Source: Acidiphilium sp.
GTDB taxonomy: Bacteria; Pseudomonadota; Alphaproteobacteria; Acetobacterales; Acetobacteraceae
Direction: 5' to 3'
Length of the DNA stretch: 64,000 bases
Assembly (NCBI GenBank): GCA_028688905.1
Contig: JAQTXH010000001.1
Span: forward strand, 186,001-250,000
This document shows positions 19,029 to 29,129 of this stretch, in pieces. The notes beneath the pieces were generated by a model, which was given only the letters and a program-made list of their open reading frames with translations, searched no databases and had not been told where the DNA came from. A program made the translations under genes and the position numbers. Position 1 is the stretch's first letter. Each line of letters starts with the position of its first letter.

Positions 19029-20528
19029 TTACGGTGCCGCCTGCGCCCGTGCCGCGCTGCCTGTGGTCAATCCCGTGAGGCGTTTCACCGTCGCGGTGGT
19101 CGAGTGGCCGGGCATGAGTGCCGCCAGCATCACCCGTCCACCCCAGGATTCGACCTCGCGCGCTCCAACCACGGTATCATGGGTGTAATCGGCCCCTTTG
19201 ATCAACACATCCGGGCGGATCGCCTCCAGCACATCGAGCGGGGTGTCCTCCTCGTAGATCACCACCAGATCGACGCTGGCGAGCGAGGCCAGCACCGCCG
19301 CCCGCGCTGCTTCCGGCTGCACCGGGCGTGTCGCCCCCTTCAGCCGCCGCACCGAACTATCGGCATTGATCCCCACGATCAGCCGGTCGCACGCGGCGCG
19401 GGATTGTTCGAGCAGGTGGATATGCCCGGGGTGCAGCAGGTCGAAACATCCGTTGGTGAACCCCACCCGCCAGCCGCGCTGGTGCCACCGCTCGGCGGCC
19501 TCGGCGGCGATCTGGCGTGTCACCACTTTGCGCAGTGCCCCGGTCGCGGGTTTCACGGCGTCGATCAAATCGTGCGGCCGTGCCACTGCCGTGCCGACCT
19601 TGCCGACCACCAGCCCACCGGCGATGTTGGAAAGCCGCGCCGCCACTTCCAGCGTCAGCCCGGCTGCCAGCCCGGCCGCCAGCACGGCCACCACCGTATC
19701 GCCAGCGCCGGACACATCGTAAACTTCGGGCGCTTCGGCGGGATAATGCCGCTCGGTATCGGCGGTGATCAGGCTCATGCCGTCCTCGGCACGGGTACAC
19801 AGCACCGCGCTGAACCCGAACCGCCCGATCAGTTCGCGCGCCGCCGCCACGATCGCCGGTTCATCGTCCAGATCGCGCCCGGTCACGAGCGCCAATTCGC
19901 GCCGGTTCGGTGTGATGACGTCGGCCCCGGCGTAGTGCGACCAGTCGGCTCCCTTGGGGTCGACCACCACCAGCCGCCCAATCGATTTCGCGCTGGCAAT
20001 CAACGCCCGCGCAATTCCCGGGGTCAGCACGCCCTTGCGATAGTCCGACAGCACGGTGACCGAGGTTGCCGCCATCGCGTCGGCGGCGATTTTCAGCAGC
20101 CGCTCGCCAAGTTTTTCCGGCAGCGGGGCAATAAACTCCCGATCGGCGCGGATCAGATGTTGCCCGGACGCGATGTACCGGGTTTTAACGGTTGTCGCCC
20201 GGCCATTCTCCACCAGCAGCCACGGTTCGACATTGGGCTGCCCGCCGATCAGCGCGGTGAGGTCGGACCCCTCCTGGTCATCGCCCACCACCGACACAAA
20301 CGCGGTCGCCGCGTCCAGCGCGGTCAGATTGCGGACGACATTGCCGGCACCGCCCGGCATCGCGATCTCGCGCGTCACCGACAAAATCGGCACCGGTGCC
20401 TCCGGGCTGACCCGTTCCACCCGCCCATAAACATACCGGTCGAGCATCAAATCGCCCACAACCAATACGCTCGCGCGCGCCAGGGACTGGATCGCCGCGA
20501 TCAGATCGCCATCGTCATGCTCCGCCAT
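19029..20528 (-). CDS. hldE: Bifunctional heptose-7-phosphate kinase / heptose-1-phosphate adenylyltransferase
   Basis: Makes ADP-heptose for the lipopolysaccharide inner core. The 499-residue protein is a natural two-domain enzyme. The N-terminal PfkB kinase has VLVVGDLMLDRYVYG, MPGGAGNVVRNL and YDVSGAGDTVVAVLA. The C-terminal nucleotidyltransferase has VGFTNGCFDLLHPGHIHLL and LIKGADY. It is convergent with bioD and divergent from hslO. Confidence 0.96.
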   Translation of the reverse strand: MAEHDDGDLIAAIQSLARASVLVVGDLMLDRYVYGRVERVSPEAPVPILSVTREIAMPGGAGNVVRNLTALDAATAFVSVVGDDQEGSDLTALIGGQPNVEPWLLVENGRATTVKTRYIASGQHLIRADREFIAPLPEKLGERLLKIAADAMAATSVTVLSDYRKGVLTPGIARALIASAKSIGRLVVVDPKGADWSHYAGADVITPNRRELALVTGRDLDDEPAIVAAARELIGRFGFSAVLCTRAEDGMSLITADTERHYPAEAPEVYDVSGAGDTVVAVLAAGLAAGLTLEVAARLSNIAGGLVVGKVGTAVARPHDLIDAVKPATGALRKVVTRQIAAEAAERWHQRGWRVGFTNGCFDLLHPGHIHLLEQSRAACDRLIVGINADSSVRRLKGATRPVQPEAARAAVLASLASVDLVVIYEEDTPLDVLEAIRPDVLIKGADYTHDTVVGAREVESWGGRVMLAALMPGHSTTATVKRLTGLTTGSAARAQAAP

Positions 20529-20658
20529 GTCGCATCGCTACCGTGCAGCGCGTTGTCGGGCAAGCAATTTCACCGCTCGACGATCACCATGCTGAAACAT
20601 TTCCGGGCGGTGTTGCGCAACGATGGCAAAACGCCGCGCCTGCCTCTATCTATGGGCG

Positions 20659-21621
20659 ATGACCACTCTGCCACCCTTTCTCGACCGCACCCGCCCCGAC
20701 GTGCCCGATCTTTCGGTCCAGCGTGGGGTTACGCCGTTTTTTCTGCCCAAGCAGCCCGTGCGCGGCCGGCTGGTGCGGCTGGGACCGCTGGCCGACGCGC
20801 TGCTGACCCGCCACGAACACCCGGAACCGCTGCGTGCCTTGCTCGGTCAGGCGCTGGCCCTGGTGGCCAGCCTCGCGACCGCGTTGAAATTTTCCGGCAC
20901 GTTTTCGCTCCAGGCCAAGGGCGACGGCATTGTGCCGATGCTGCTCGCCGACTGTACCGATAGCGGCGCGCTGCGGGGCTACGCCCGCCTCGCCGAGGGT
21001 GCCATCATTCCACCGGTCCCGACCGCCCGCGCGCTGATGGGCGACGGCTACCTCGCCTTCACCGTCGATCAAGGGCCGGACACCGAGCGTCACCAGGGCA
21101 TCGTCAGCCTGGAAGGTGACACGCTGGCCGAGATGGCGCTGCATTATTTTTCGACCAGCGAGCAGCTTCCCTGCGCCATCCACCTCGCCTGCGCCGCAAC
21201 CCCTGCCGGCTGGCGGGCCTCCGCCCTGATCATCGAGCGCATCGCGGGGGCGGGCGGCATCGACCCCGATCTGTCGGAAGAGGCGCAGGAGGAAGCCTGG
21301 CGCACCGCCAAAATTCTCGCGGCCACCATCACCGAGGGGGAGTTGCTCGACGATACTCTGCCGCCCGACCGCTTGCTGTATCGCCTGTTCCACGGCGAGG
21401 GCGTCGCGGTCGACCGGCCCCGGCCGCTCGCCTATGGCTGCCGCTGCTCGCGCGCCCGCCTGGCCGATGTGCTGGGCGGTTTTTCCGAAGACGATCTCGA
21501 CCACATGACAATCGAGGGTGACATCACCATGACGTGCGAGTTCTGCAACGTCGATTTCCGGTTCCCGCGTGCCGATATCGTGCCCGCCGAACCAGCCGAA
21601 CGCCGGGAGGACCACCGATGA
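20659..21621 (+). CDS. hslO: Redox-regulated chaperone Hsp33
   Basis: A holdase activated by oxidation. The 320-residue protein has the zinc/redox switch near its C terminus as CRCS and CEFC (the CxC...CxxC pattern). The N-terminal body includes SGTFSLQAKGDGIVPMLLADC and YFSTSEQLPCAIHLA. Start chosen at ATG 20659; an upstream in-frame ATG at 20623 adds twelve residues. The stop overlaps the following lipoprotein gene by ATGA. Confidence 0.94.
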   Translation: MTTLPPFLDRTRPDVPDLSVQRGVTPFFLPKQPVRGRLVRLGPLADALLTRHEHPEPLRALLGQALALVASLATALKFSGTFSLQAKGDGIVPMLLADCTDSGALRGYARLAEGAIIPPVPTARALMGDGYLAFTVDQGPDTERHQGIVSLEGDTLAEMALHYFSTSEQLPCAIHLACAATPAGWRASALIIERIAGAGGIDPDLSEEAQEEAWRTAKILAATITEGELLDDTLPPDRLLYRLFHGEGVAVDRPRPLAYGCRCSRARLADVLGGFSEDDLDHMTIEGDITMTCEFCNVDFRFPRADIVPAEPAERREDHR

Positions 21622-22352
21622 AGCACACCAAATTGCTGGCCATGCTGACGCTTGCCGCCCCGCTCGGCCTCGCCGCCTGCTCCAGCGGCCCGCCGGTGCA
21701 AACCAGCTTTCCCGAACTGCAATATACCTATCTGCCGCAAATCACCCTGAAGGTCGCGAATGTCGAAGTGCGCGACGAGTATCAGCCCGGTCCTGAGACC
21801 GCCCAATTGATCGACGATGCGCCGGAAGCTCCCGCCGCCGTGCTGGAACGAATGGCGCATGAACGCCTGATCGGCGACGGCAGCCCCGGCTCGGCGGTGT
21901 TCGTGATCAAGCGCGCCGCACTCGACCAGGTGGGGGACAATCTGGACGGCACCATGTCGGTGGAACTCAGCGTCAGTACCAGCAACGGCGAGCGGGTCGG
22001 CTACGCCGATGCCACGGTATCGCGCAGTGTTACCGCGCCATCGAACGAGACGCCGGACCGGATCAGGGCAGCGCTATACGATCTGACCAAGGAAATGATG
22101 GCCGACATGAATGTCGAGCTGCAATACCAAATTCAGAAAAGCCTGCCGGAATGGCTGGCTTATGGTCCAGGGGCCGGCATGGCACCTGCCTCGATGACGC
22201 CGCCGCCCTACACGGGGAATAACGGCATCGAGGCGCAGCCGCTGACCACGCAGCCGCCGGACACCGGCACCTCGCCGGACACTGGTACTCCGGTGGTGCC
22301 GGGCCAGACGCTACCGAACGCACCGCCGTTGCCCAGCCCGCAGGTGCCGTAA
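21618..22352 (+). CDS. Outer-membrane-type lipoprotein of unknown function
   Basis: A 244-residue protein with a lipoprotein signal: KHTKLLAMLTLAAPLGLAAC, Cys at residue 21. The body (residues 25-185) has no motif I can name. The last 55 residues are rich in Pro and Thr and include the imperfect repeats PDTGTSPDTGTP, suggesting a flexible tail. GGGAGG precedes the ATG, which overlaps the hslO stop. It ends base to base against the convergent pheT stop. Confidence 0.8.
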   Translation: MKHTKLLAMLTLAAPLGLAACSSGPPVQTSFPELQYTYLPQITLKVANVEVRDEYQPGPETAQLIDDAPEAPAAVLERMAHERLIGDGSPGSAVFVIKRAALDQVGDNLDGTMSVELSVSTSNGERVGYADATVSRSVTAPSNETPDRIRAALYDLTKEMMADMNVELQYQIQKSLPEWLAYGPGAGMAPASMTPPPYTGNNGIEAQPLTTQPPDTGTSPDTGTPVVPGQTLPNAPPLPSPQVP

Positions 22353-24833
22353 TCAGCCGCGCAAAGTCGCGCCGGTCGCTTTTGCCACTGCCGCGATAAT
22401 CCTGGCCGACACGGCTTCGATGTCGGTGTCGGTCAGACTTTTATCCTTCGGCTGCAACATCACCGCCACCGCGAGCGAAACCTTGCCCGCCGGCAATTTG
22501 TCGCCGGCATAACGGTCGAACAATTCAACGCCGGCGATCAAGGCACGATCCGCCCCCTTGGCCGCGCGCAGCAGGGTTTCCGCCGCGACGGTGGCATCGG
22601 CGATGAACGCAAAATCCCGTCGCACCGGCTGGAACGCGGAAAACAAAGGTGAAGCGCGCTTGCGCTTTTTCGGATCGGCGATCGCCGCGAGGTTGATTTC
22701 GAACGCAACGCTGCCCACCGGCAGGTCCATCACCGCGCACACCGAAGGATGCAGGGTACCGAACACGCCCAACACATGTTTCGGTCCCTGCCGCAACACG
22801 CCGGACTGGCCAGGATGATAATGCGCCGGCGCATCGGCGGCGATTGAAATCGCCTCCACCGGCACGCCGAGGGCGGCGAGAACCGCCAGCGCATCGGCCT
22901 TGGCATCCCATACATCGACCCGGCGCGACGGGCTGACCCAGGATAGCGGCGTTGCCCCCGCGCGCAGCCCGGCGGCGATCAGATCCTGACCGTCCGGGGT
23001 TTCCGCCCGAAACCCCGGGCCGATCTCGAACAGAGCAACGTCGTTGAACCCGCGCGCGATGTTGCGCGCAACCGCCAGAGCCAGGGTTGGCAGCGGCGAG
23101 GGCCGCATCTGGTCCAGATCCGCCGCGATCGGGTTTTGCACCGCCAGCGCCTCGGGGGCCGCACCGAACCGCGCCGCCGTCGCCCGATCGAGAAAGCTGA
23201 AGGTGACGCACTCCGCCATGCCGCGCGCCGCCAATACCCGCCGCGCCCGCACCGTGCGCGCCTGGCGTGGCGTCAGCGACGGGCGCGGCACGGCGTCCAT
23301 CACCGGCAGCGAAACCGGCACAATCCGGTCGAGTCCGTCGATCCGCAAAACTTCCTCGATCAAATCGACTTCCGGTTCGATGGCGAGCGCGCCCTCGCGC
23401 GCCGGCGTCGCGGCCCCCGGTGCCAGGTCGCCATGCTGATCCAGCGTGCTACCGCCCGGAATGCCCATCGCCGCGATGTCGTTGCGCCATGCGGGCACAT
23501 CGAGCGTCACCGTTTCAGCGTCACGCATCGCGACATGAAACCCCAAAGCCTCCAGAATTTCCACGGCGCGGTCCGGCGTCACATCCGACCGGCCCAACCC
23601 CATCAGCCGCTCGAACCGTAAATCCGCCCGCCGCCGCCATGCCGGTTCCGCTCCGGCCTCGGTCACCGCACTCGGGGTACCGCCGCAAATCTCGATGACC
23701 ATCGCGGTCGCCGCATCCAGCGCCGCCGGCAGCAAAGCGGGGTCGATCCCGCGCTCGAACCGTTGCCGCGCGTCGGAAAAAATCCCGGTCCGTTGCCCGC
23801 TCAGCGCAATCGTCACCCGGTCGAACAGCGCGCATTCGATGAAGACGTCGGTGGTGGCGGCATCGCACCCGGTCGCCTCGCCGCCGACGATCCCGGCGAG
23901 CGACTGCACACCCGCCGCATCGGCGATCACGCAGTCATCGCCTGTCACCGTCACATCCTTGCCGTGCAGGCCGCGAAACACCTCGCCCGCACCGCGCCGC
24001 AGCACCAGTTCGCCGCCGGATATTTTGTTGACATCGAACACGTGCAGGGGCCGGCCGAGATCGATCGTGAAAAAATTGGTGATGTCGGCCAGCGCATTGA
24101 TCGGTCGCAACCCGGCCTGTTCCAGCCGCTGTTTCAACCAGTCCGGACTTTCGCCGTTGCGCACCCCGCGCACCGTCCGTCCCAGTACCCAGGGGCAGGC
24201 TGCGGGAACCTCGTCACGCCAGACGATCGCGCTCGGCCCGTCACCTTTGATCGATGGCGCGGTCCATGGCTTGAGCGTGCCCAACCCCGCCGCCGCCAGA
24301 TCCCGCGCCACGCCCCGCACCGCGAACGCATCGCCCCGGTTCGGCGTGACGCCGATTTCGATCACCGGATCATCCAATCCGGCCCACAGCGCGTAGGGCG
24401 TGCCGACCGGAGCGTCGTCCGGGAGGTCCATGATCCCGTCGTGATCCTCGCCCAGCCCCATTTCGCGCGCCGAGAGCAGCATCCCCGCCGAAGCGACACC
24501 GCGGATTTCGCCCACTTTGAGCGCGATCCCGGTACCCGGCACGAAGGCACCGGGCGGCGCGAACACCGCCGTCATGCCGCTGCGCGCATTCGGCGCGCCG
24601 CACACCACCGAAACCTCGCCTGCCCCGGTTTCGACCCGGCATACCCGCAACCGATCCGCATTGGGATGGGGCACCGCCTCGATCACCCGCGCGATCACGA
24701 ACGGGGCCAGCGTCGCCGCCCGATCCTCGATCGCCTCGACCTCCAGCCCGATCGCCGACAAGGTTTCGGCGATCCGCGCCACCGACGCTTCGGTATCCAA
24801 ATGGGTCTTCAGCCATGAGAGCGAGAATTTCAT
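22353..24833 (-). CDS. pheT: Phenylalanyl-tRNA synthetase beta subunit
   Basis: The 826-residue beta chain of the alpha2-beta2 enzyme. An N-terminal tRNA-binding/EMAP-like domain (VIARVIEAVPHPNADRLRVCRVETG) is followed by the B3/B4 editing region, B5, the inactive synthetase core and a C-terminal anticodon-binding ferredoxin fold (PLFSAFQPVRRDFAFIAD). It overlaps pheS by ATGA. Length is usual for alphaproteobacteria. Confidence 0.97.
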   Translation of the reverse strand: MKFSLSWLKTHLDTEASVARIAETLSAIGLEVEAIEDRAATLAPFVIARVIEAVPHPNADRLRVCRVETGAGEVSVVCGAPNARSGMTAVFAPPGAFVPGTGIALKVGEIRGVASAGMLLSAREMGLGEDHDGIMDLPDDAPVGTPYALWAGLDDPVIEIGVTPNRGDAFAVRGVARDLAAAGLGTLKPWTAPSIKGDGPSAIVWRDEVPAACPWVLGRTVRGVRNGESPDWLKQRLEQAGLRPINALADITNFFTIDLGRPLHVFDVNKISGGELVLRRGAGEVFRGLHGKDVTVTGDDCVIADAAGVQSLAGIVGGEATGCDAATTDVFIECALFDRVTIALSGQRTGIFSDARQRFERGIDPALLPAALDAATAMVIEICGGTPSAVTEAGAEPAWRRRADLRFERLMGLGRSDVTPDRAVEILEALGFHVAMRDAETVTLDVPAWRNDIAAMGIPGGSTLDQHGDLAPGAATPAREGALAIEPEVDLIEEVLRIDGLDRIVPVSLPVMDAVPRPSLTPRQARTVRARRVLAARGMAECVTFSFLDRATAARFGAAPEALAVQNPIAADLDQMRPSPLPTLALAVARNIARGFNDVALFEIGPGFRAETPDGQDLIAAGLRAGATPLSWVSPSRRVDVWDAKADALAVLAALGVPVEAISIAADAPAHYHPGQSGVLRQGPKHVLGVFGTLHPSVCAVMDLPVGSVAFEINLAAIADPKKRKRASPLFSAFQPVRRDFAFIADATVAAETLLRAAKGADRALIAGVELFDRYAGDKLPAGKVSLAVAVMLQPKDKSLTDTDIEAVSARIIAAVAKATGATLRG

Positions 24834-25903
24834 GCCGGATCTCCCTCATGGAGCGTGACCGGCGCGAGCGGCGAGGTGCCGTAATGCGCCAGCCAGCGCA
24901 GATCGCTCTCGTAAAAATTCCGCAAATCCGCGATCCCGTGCTTGAGCATGGTGATCCGCTCGATTCCCATGCCGAAGGCGAAGCCCTGAAACTCGCGCGG
25001 GTCGAGGCCGCAATTGGCCAGCACGTTCGGGTGAACCATGCCGGCCCCCAGGATTTCCAGCCAATCGTTGCCGCCGCCGATCGCGCCGGTCTTGCGGTCC
25101 CACGCGATGTCGATTTCCATCGAAGGCTCGGTGAACGGGAAATAGCTTGCCCGGAACCGCGCCTTCAGATCGGGGATTTCGAAATAGGCGCGCAGGAAAT
25201 CGACCAGGCAGCCCTTCAGATGTGCCAGCGTGATGTCGCGGTCGATCACCAGCCCCTCGCACTGGTGAAACATCGGGCTGTGGGTGGCGTCATGATCGGA
25301 GCGGTAGGTCCGCCCCGGCACGATCACGCGGATCGGTGGCTTCTGTTCCAGCATGGTGCGGATTTGCAGCGGCGAGGTGTGGGTGCGCAGCACCATCGGT
25401 TTGTTGCGGCCGGCGGCCTTGAGATAGAACGTATCCATCATCGCCCGTGCCGGATGATGCGCCGGAATGTTCAGCGCGCCGAAATTATACCAGTCCTCCT
25501 CGATATCCGGCCCGTCCTTCACCCCGAATCCCATCGCGCCGAACAGGGCGGTGAGTTCCTCGATCGTGCGTGAAATCGGGTGGATCGAGCCACGCGCCTC
25601 CACCCGGCCGGGCAAGGATACATCGACGAACTCCGCAGCCAGGCGCGTCTCGAGGGCTGAAGCCTCCAGTACCGCGCGCCGTTGCTCGAGGGCCTCGGTC
25701 AAACTCGATTTCAGCGCGTTCACCGCGGCGCCAAAACTCTTGCGGGCTTCGGAATCCATCCCGCCCAGGGTTTTCAACAGCGCGGTTACCTCGCCGGATT
25801 TGCCCAGAAGAGCCACCCGCGCGGCGTCCAGGGCGGCTAGGTCGGCGGCGGCACCGATGACGGCACGGGCCTCGGTTTCGATCAAGGAGATTGGGTTTGA
25901 CAT
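24830..25903 (-). CDS. pheS: Phenylalanyl-tRNA synthetase alpha subunit
   Basis: The 357-residue catalytic chain that charges tRNA-Phe. An N-terminal coiled coil is followed by class II motifs: LRTHTSPLQIRTM, FHQCEGLVIDRDITLAHLKG, and motif 3 with GFAFGMGIERITMLKHGI. ATG 25903 is the family start. A strong minus-strand terminator about 70 bases upstream of the ATG, with no minus-strand gene before it, suggests leader attenuation. Confidence 0.96.
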   Translation of the reverse strand: MSNPISLIETEARAVIGAAADLAALDAARVALLGKSGEVTALLKTLGGMDSEARKSFGAAVNALKSSLTEALEQRRAVLEASALETRLAAEFVDVSLPGRVEARGSIHPISRTIEELTALFGAMGFGVKDGPDIEEDWYNFGALNIPAHHPARAMMDTFYLKAAGRNKPMVLRTHTSPLQIRTMLEQKPPIRVIVPGRTYRSDHDATHSPMFHQCEGLVIDRDITLAHLKGCLVDFLRAYFEIPDLKARFRASYFPFTEPSMEIDIAWDRKTGAIGGGNDWLEILGAGMVHPNVLANCGLDPREFQGFAFGMGIERITMLKHGIADLRNFYESDLRWLAHYGTSPLAPVTLHEGDPA

Positions 25904-25971
25904 GGCCGGGCAGGGAGCGTGCCGGGCGTGAAATGTCAAGCCGCGGCACAAAGGGCGCTAATGGGTCTCAC

Positions 25972-26005
25972 AAAAATAAACCCCCGGAACCGAAGTCCCG
26001 GGGGT
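25972..26005 (-). terminator. Intrinsic terminator in the pheS leader
   Basis: On the minus strand ACCCCCGG pairs with CCGGGGGT across a short loop with CTTCGG, followed by TTTATTTTTG. It stands just ahead of pheS in its reading direction, where only the leader could be terminated. An upstream 22-codon open frame starting on the minus strand near 26120 has two Phe codons but is not Phe-rich. Confidence 0.7.
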
Positions 26006-26403
26006 CTGAACCGTTCAAACCCTCAATCGCCACAAGCCAAAATCGCAGCGTTACAATTCCACCCCGACAAAATTTAGTCTGTCTAAAAAATAAACTAAAG
26101 CGACACGTTTTAACGACATTAAATCTACTTCGTCTCTCAGGTTGTATCTACAAATTAGAGGTAGAGTTGCTACCATAATACCGCGAATTTTTGCGGGTTC
26201 AGAAATTTGTAATAAAGTTCGGTATGGGGCCGAAAAATTCGAATGAATGGCAACTCACGATCGCCTGCAGAAGCCTTCCGTTACGCAACCAGGGGTATCG
26301 ACCGCATTCGTGGCCTGCGAGGCGATTGAGATCCGAGACGAAACTCCTTGCCTTGCGGCAAAAATCCATTACCCAGAACCCGTTGATTCAAAAGGGGCTT
26401 CGA
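26006..26403. other. Non-coding spacer between pheS and the oligopeptidase gene
   Basis: About 400 A+T-rich bases, unlike the flanks. It holds the pheST leader region on the minus strand, a small hairpin CCGC-GAATTTTT-GCGG near 26181-26196, and the ribosome site AAGGGG ahead of 26404. I see no convincing gene or RNA. Confidence 0.5.
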
Positions 26404-28644
26404 ATGATCAGATCGGCCACCGGTATTTTAGCGCGTCTGCCCGCGCTCATGCTTGCCAGTTTTGTCGTGGCCAGTTCTGTCGTGGCCAGTCCTGCCTTGG
26501 CCAGTCCTGGGGCACCTGCCTCGATTCCTAGGCCGGCACCCGCCCCGGTCGTGCGTCATGTCAGCCATGATTTCGGGACGCCCGTGATCGATGATTATCG
26601 CTGGATGGAAAAGCCCGGCAGCAAGCGCCTCGCAAACTACATGCGCGATCAGAACGCCTACACCCGCAAGGTGCTGGCCGCGATTCCCGGCAAGCGAGCG
26701 CTTTATGAGCAGATCAAAAAGGATGCCAACGTCGGCACGGTGGTGTTCTGGGTCACCCGCGCCGATGGCCGGATTTTTTATATGGGCATCGCCCCCGGCC
26801 AGAATACCGCGCATTTGTTCGTGCTCGATAAAATCGGCGGCAAGCCGCATTTGCTGATCGACCCGATGCAGTTCAGCAAAAACCATGTCCCGCAGGCACT
26901 GAACTACTATTTCGTCTCGCCAAATGGCAAATACGTCGCTTTCGGCGTCTCCGGCGGCGGTTCGGAACAGGCAAAACTGCGGGTGCTCGATGTCGCGACC
27001 CAAAAATTGCTCGACATCGGCATCACCCGAATCGACGGCGACAACACCGATTTCCCGCCGATCGCCTGGCTGCCGGATTCCAAGGGTTTCATCTATTACC
27101 GGCTGCATAAATTCGGCACCCAGGCACCGGTCACCGATTTCTATCAGAAGAGCCGCGATTACCTGCATCTGCTGGCGTCGACCGATCCCACCGGTGCCAC
27201 CGACAAGCCGGTGTTCGGCTGGAAAATTGCCGCATCCGCGCCAATGAGCATCGCGCAGGATGCCCTGGTGGTCACCGCCCCCGATTCGCACTATGCGCTC
27301 GGCCTGTTCACCGAAAACGAAGAGCTTCAGTCGATCGACGATGTCTATGCGACGAAACTGAGCGATCTCGAGGACGGTACGCCGGTCTGGCACAAAATCG
27401 CCGGTCGCGGCGTGCAGATGGCAGGTATCGCTTTGCATGGCGACCAGCTCGACGTGATCACCCCGAACGGCGCGCCACGCTACAAGGTGGTTGGTTACGA
27501 TCTCGCCGGTTCAGCCGCGCCCAAAACCGTGGTCAAACCGGGCGACGACGTGATCACCAGCCTCGCCGCCGGCAGCCACGCCCTGTACGTCGGCGCGATG
27601 CACGACGGCATGGGCCGCATCATGCGCGTGGCTTATGGCACCGATGCGACAACCATGGTCGACATGCCGTTCCAGGGCGGTCTGGGTCAGATCCTCGCCG
27701 ACCCGAACGGTTCGGGCATCTGGTTCCGCTTGTCCGGCTGGACCACGCCCTCCGGCTGGTACGATTTCGACCCGGCGACCGGCGCGGTGACCAATACCAA
27801 TCTGCAAAAACCGCCGAAAGTCAGCTTCGCCGGCATCGAATCGAAAGAGGTCAAGGCGGTGTCGTGGGACGGTACGATGATCCCGGTGTCGATCATCATG
27901 AAAAAAGACACGAAGCTGGACGGCAAAAACCCGACCCTGCTGATCGGCTATGGCAGCTACGGCATTACCCTGACGCCGTTTTTTGCACCGACATTCCTGC
28001 CCTGGCTAGACCATGGCGGCATCATCGCGATCGCTCACGTGCGCGGCGGCGGCTGGTATGGCGATGCCTGGCACAAGGCCGGGATGAAACAGTGGAAAAT
28101 CAACACCGTGTTCGATTTTATCGCCGCCGGGCAATATCTGGTCGATCGGCACTACACCTCACCGGCACATCTCGCCGGCGAGGGCGGCAGCGCCGGCGGT
28201 ATCACGATCGGCGGCGCGGTGGCGTGGCGACCGCATCTGTTTGCGGCGGCCATCGACAGCCATGGCGATACCAATTCGCTGCGGATGCAGTTCAGCCCGA
28301 ACGGCCCGCCCAATGAAATCGAATTTGGCAACGTGTTGAAAGAGCGCGATTTTCACTGGATTTATGCGATGGACGCGATGGCGCATATCCGCAACGGGGT
28401 GAAATACCCCGCCATTCTCGCGGTTACCGGTGCCAATGATCCGCGGGTCGAACCCTGGGAAGTCGCAAAGTTCGCCGCGCGCCTGCAAGCGGCCAGCACC
28501 TCCGGCCGGCCGGTGTTGCTGCGGGTGAGCTATCAGTCGGGCCACGGCATCGGCTCGACCAAGGACCAGGAGGTCCGATCGCTGGCGGATCAGGACGCGT
28601 TCCTGTTCTGGCAGCTTGGGGTGCCAGGCTTCCAGCCGCAATAA
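26404..28644 (+). CDS. Secreted prolyl oligopeptidase (S9A)
   Basis: A 746-residue serine peptidase with a signal peptide of about 35 residues, so probably periplasmic. An N-terminal beta-propeller region starts with DFGTPVIDDYRWME, typical of S9A. The alpha/beta-hydrolase domain shows the nucleophile Ser in GEGGSAGGITIGG, the Asp in GANDPRVEPWEV and the His in YQSGHG. Note GGSAGG where GGSNGG is common. It would cleave proline-containing peptides. Three 15-bp tandem units encode part of the signal peptide. Confidence 0.9.
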   Translation: MIRSATGILARLPALMLASFVVASSVVASPALASPGAPASIPRPAPAPVVRHVSHDFGTPVIDDYRWMEKPGSKRLANYMRDQNAYTRKVLAAIPGKRALYEQIKKDANVGTVVFWVTRADGRIFYMGIAPGQNTAHLFVLDKIGGKPHLLIDPMQFSKNHVPQALNYYFVSPNGKYVAFGVSGGGSEQAKLRVLDVATQKLLDIGITRIDGDNTDFPPIAWLPDSKGFIYYRLHKFGTQAPVTDFYQKSRDYLHLLASTDPTGATDKPVFGWKIAASAPMSIAQDALVVTAPDSHYALGLFTENEELQSIDDVYATKLSDLEDGTPVWHKIAGRGVQMAGIALHGDQLDVITPNGAPRYKVVGYDLAGSAAPKTVVKPGDDVITSLAAGSHALYVGAMHDGMGRIMRVAYGTDATTMVDMPFQGGLGQILADPNGSGIWFRLSGWTTPSGWYDFDPATGAVTNTNLQKPPKVSFAGIESKEVKAVSWDGTMIPVSIIMKKDTKLDGKNPTLLIGYGSYGITLTPFFAPTFLPWLDHGGIIAIAHVRGGGWYGDAWHKAGMKQWKINTVFDFIAAGQYLVDRHYTSPAHLAGEGGSAGGITIGGAVAWRPHLFAAAIDSHGDTNSLRMQFSPNGPPNEIEFGNVLKERDFHWIYAMDAMAHIRNGVKYPAILAVTGANDPRVEPWEVAKFAARLQAASTSGRPVLLRVSYQSGHGIGSTKDQEVRSLADQDAFLFWQLGVPGFQPQ

Positions 28645-29129
28645 TTCCGGATGAGACCATAGGGGGGAACCGTGACATCATCGCCATGGTCGGCGGGGAC
28701 GAAACCGGGACCGGGTGCCTCGATTTCCATTATGCCGAATGAATGTTAACGTTGCGTTACCAAATGCCGCTGTTAGCTGGCCAAATCAGCCATCATTTGC
28801 GGTAAATCGGCATGCAACCGTGTTAAAAAAGTCGCGTGTCGATGAAATTATCAAAAAGACGTGGGGGTGGTGACCGAACTTGCGTGAACTGGCTTGAACC
28901 GTCGTCGTAAGGGGAATAGATGCTGCCAATGCGAAATGGTTGACGGGTAATGTCATGTCAGCCGTTCGCGCGAAATTTCGGTTCGCTTATCGATTGTGTG
29001 GTTGACGATCGCTCGGCCATGCAAGGGGTGAACGAGCCGGAAAGACTTCTTGAGGTAACCGACTCCACCAGCCGATACTGTGTCGGCGGATCACTTAAAC
29101 TTTTGGCACCAAACACCGGGACGGTACAT
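28645..29129. other. Long spacer upstream of pal
   Basis: About 485 bases without a supported gene. Open frames here extend pal upstream but lack ribosome sites and lie before the lipoprotein signal. TTGACG occurs at 28939 and 29002 as possible -35 boxes, without clear -10 boxes. It probably holds the promoter of the pal operon. Confidence 0.4.

Noticed and set aside
25891-26178. 95-codon plus-strand frame across the pheS leader
   Set aside because: No ribosome site, runs through the minus-strand terminator, and no homology features.
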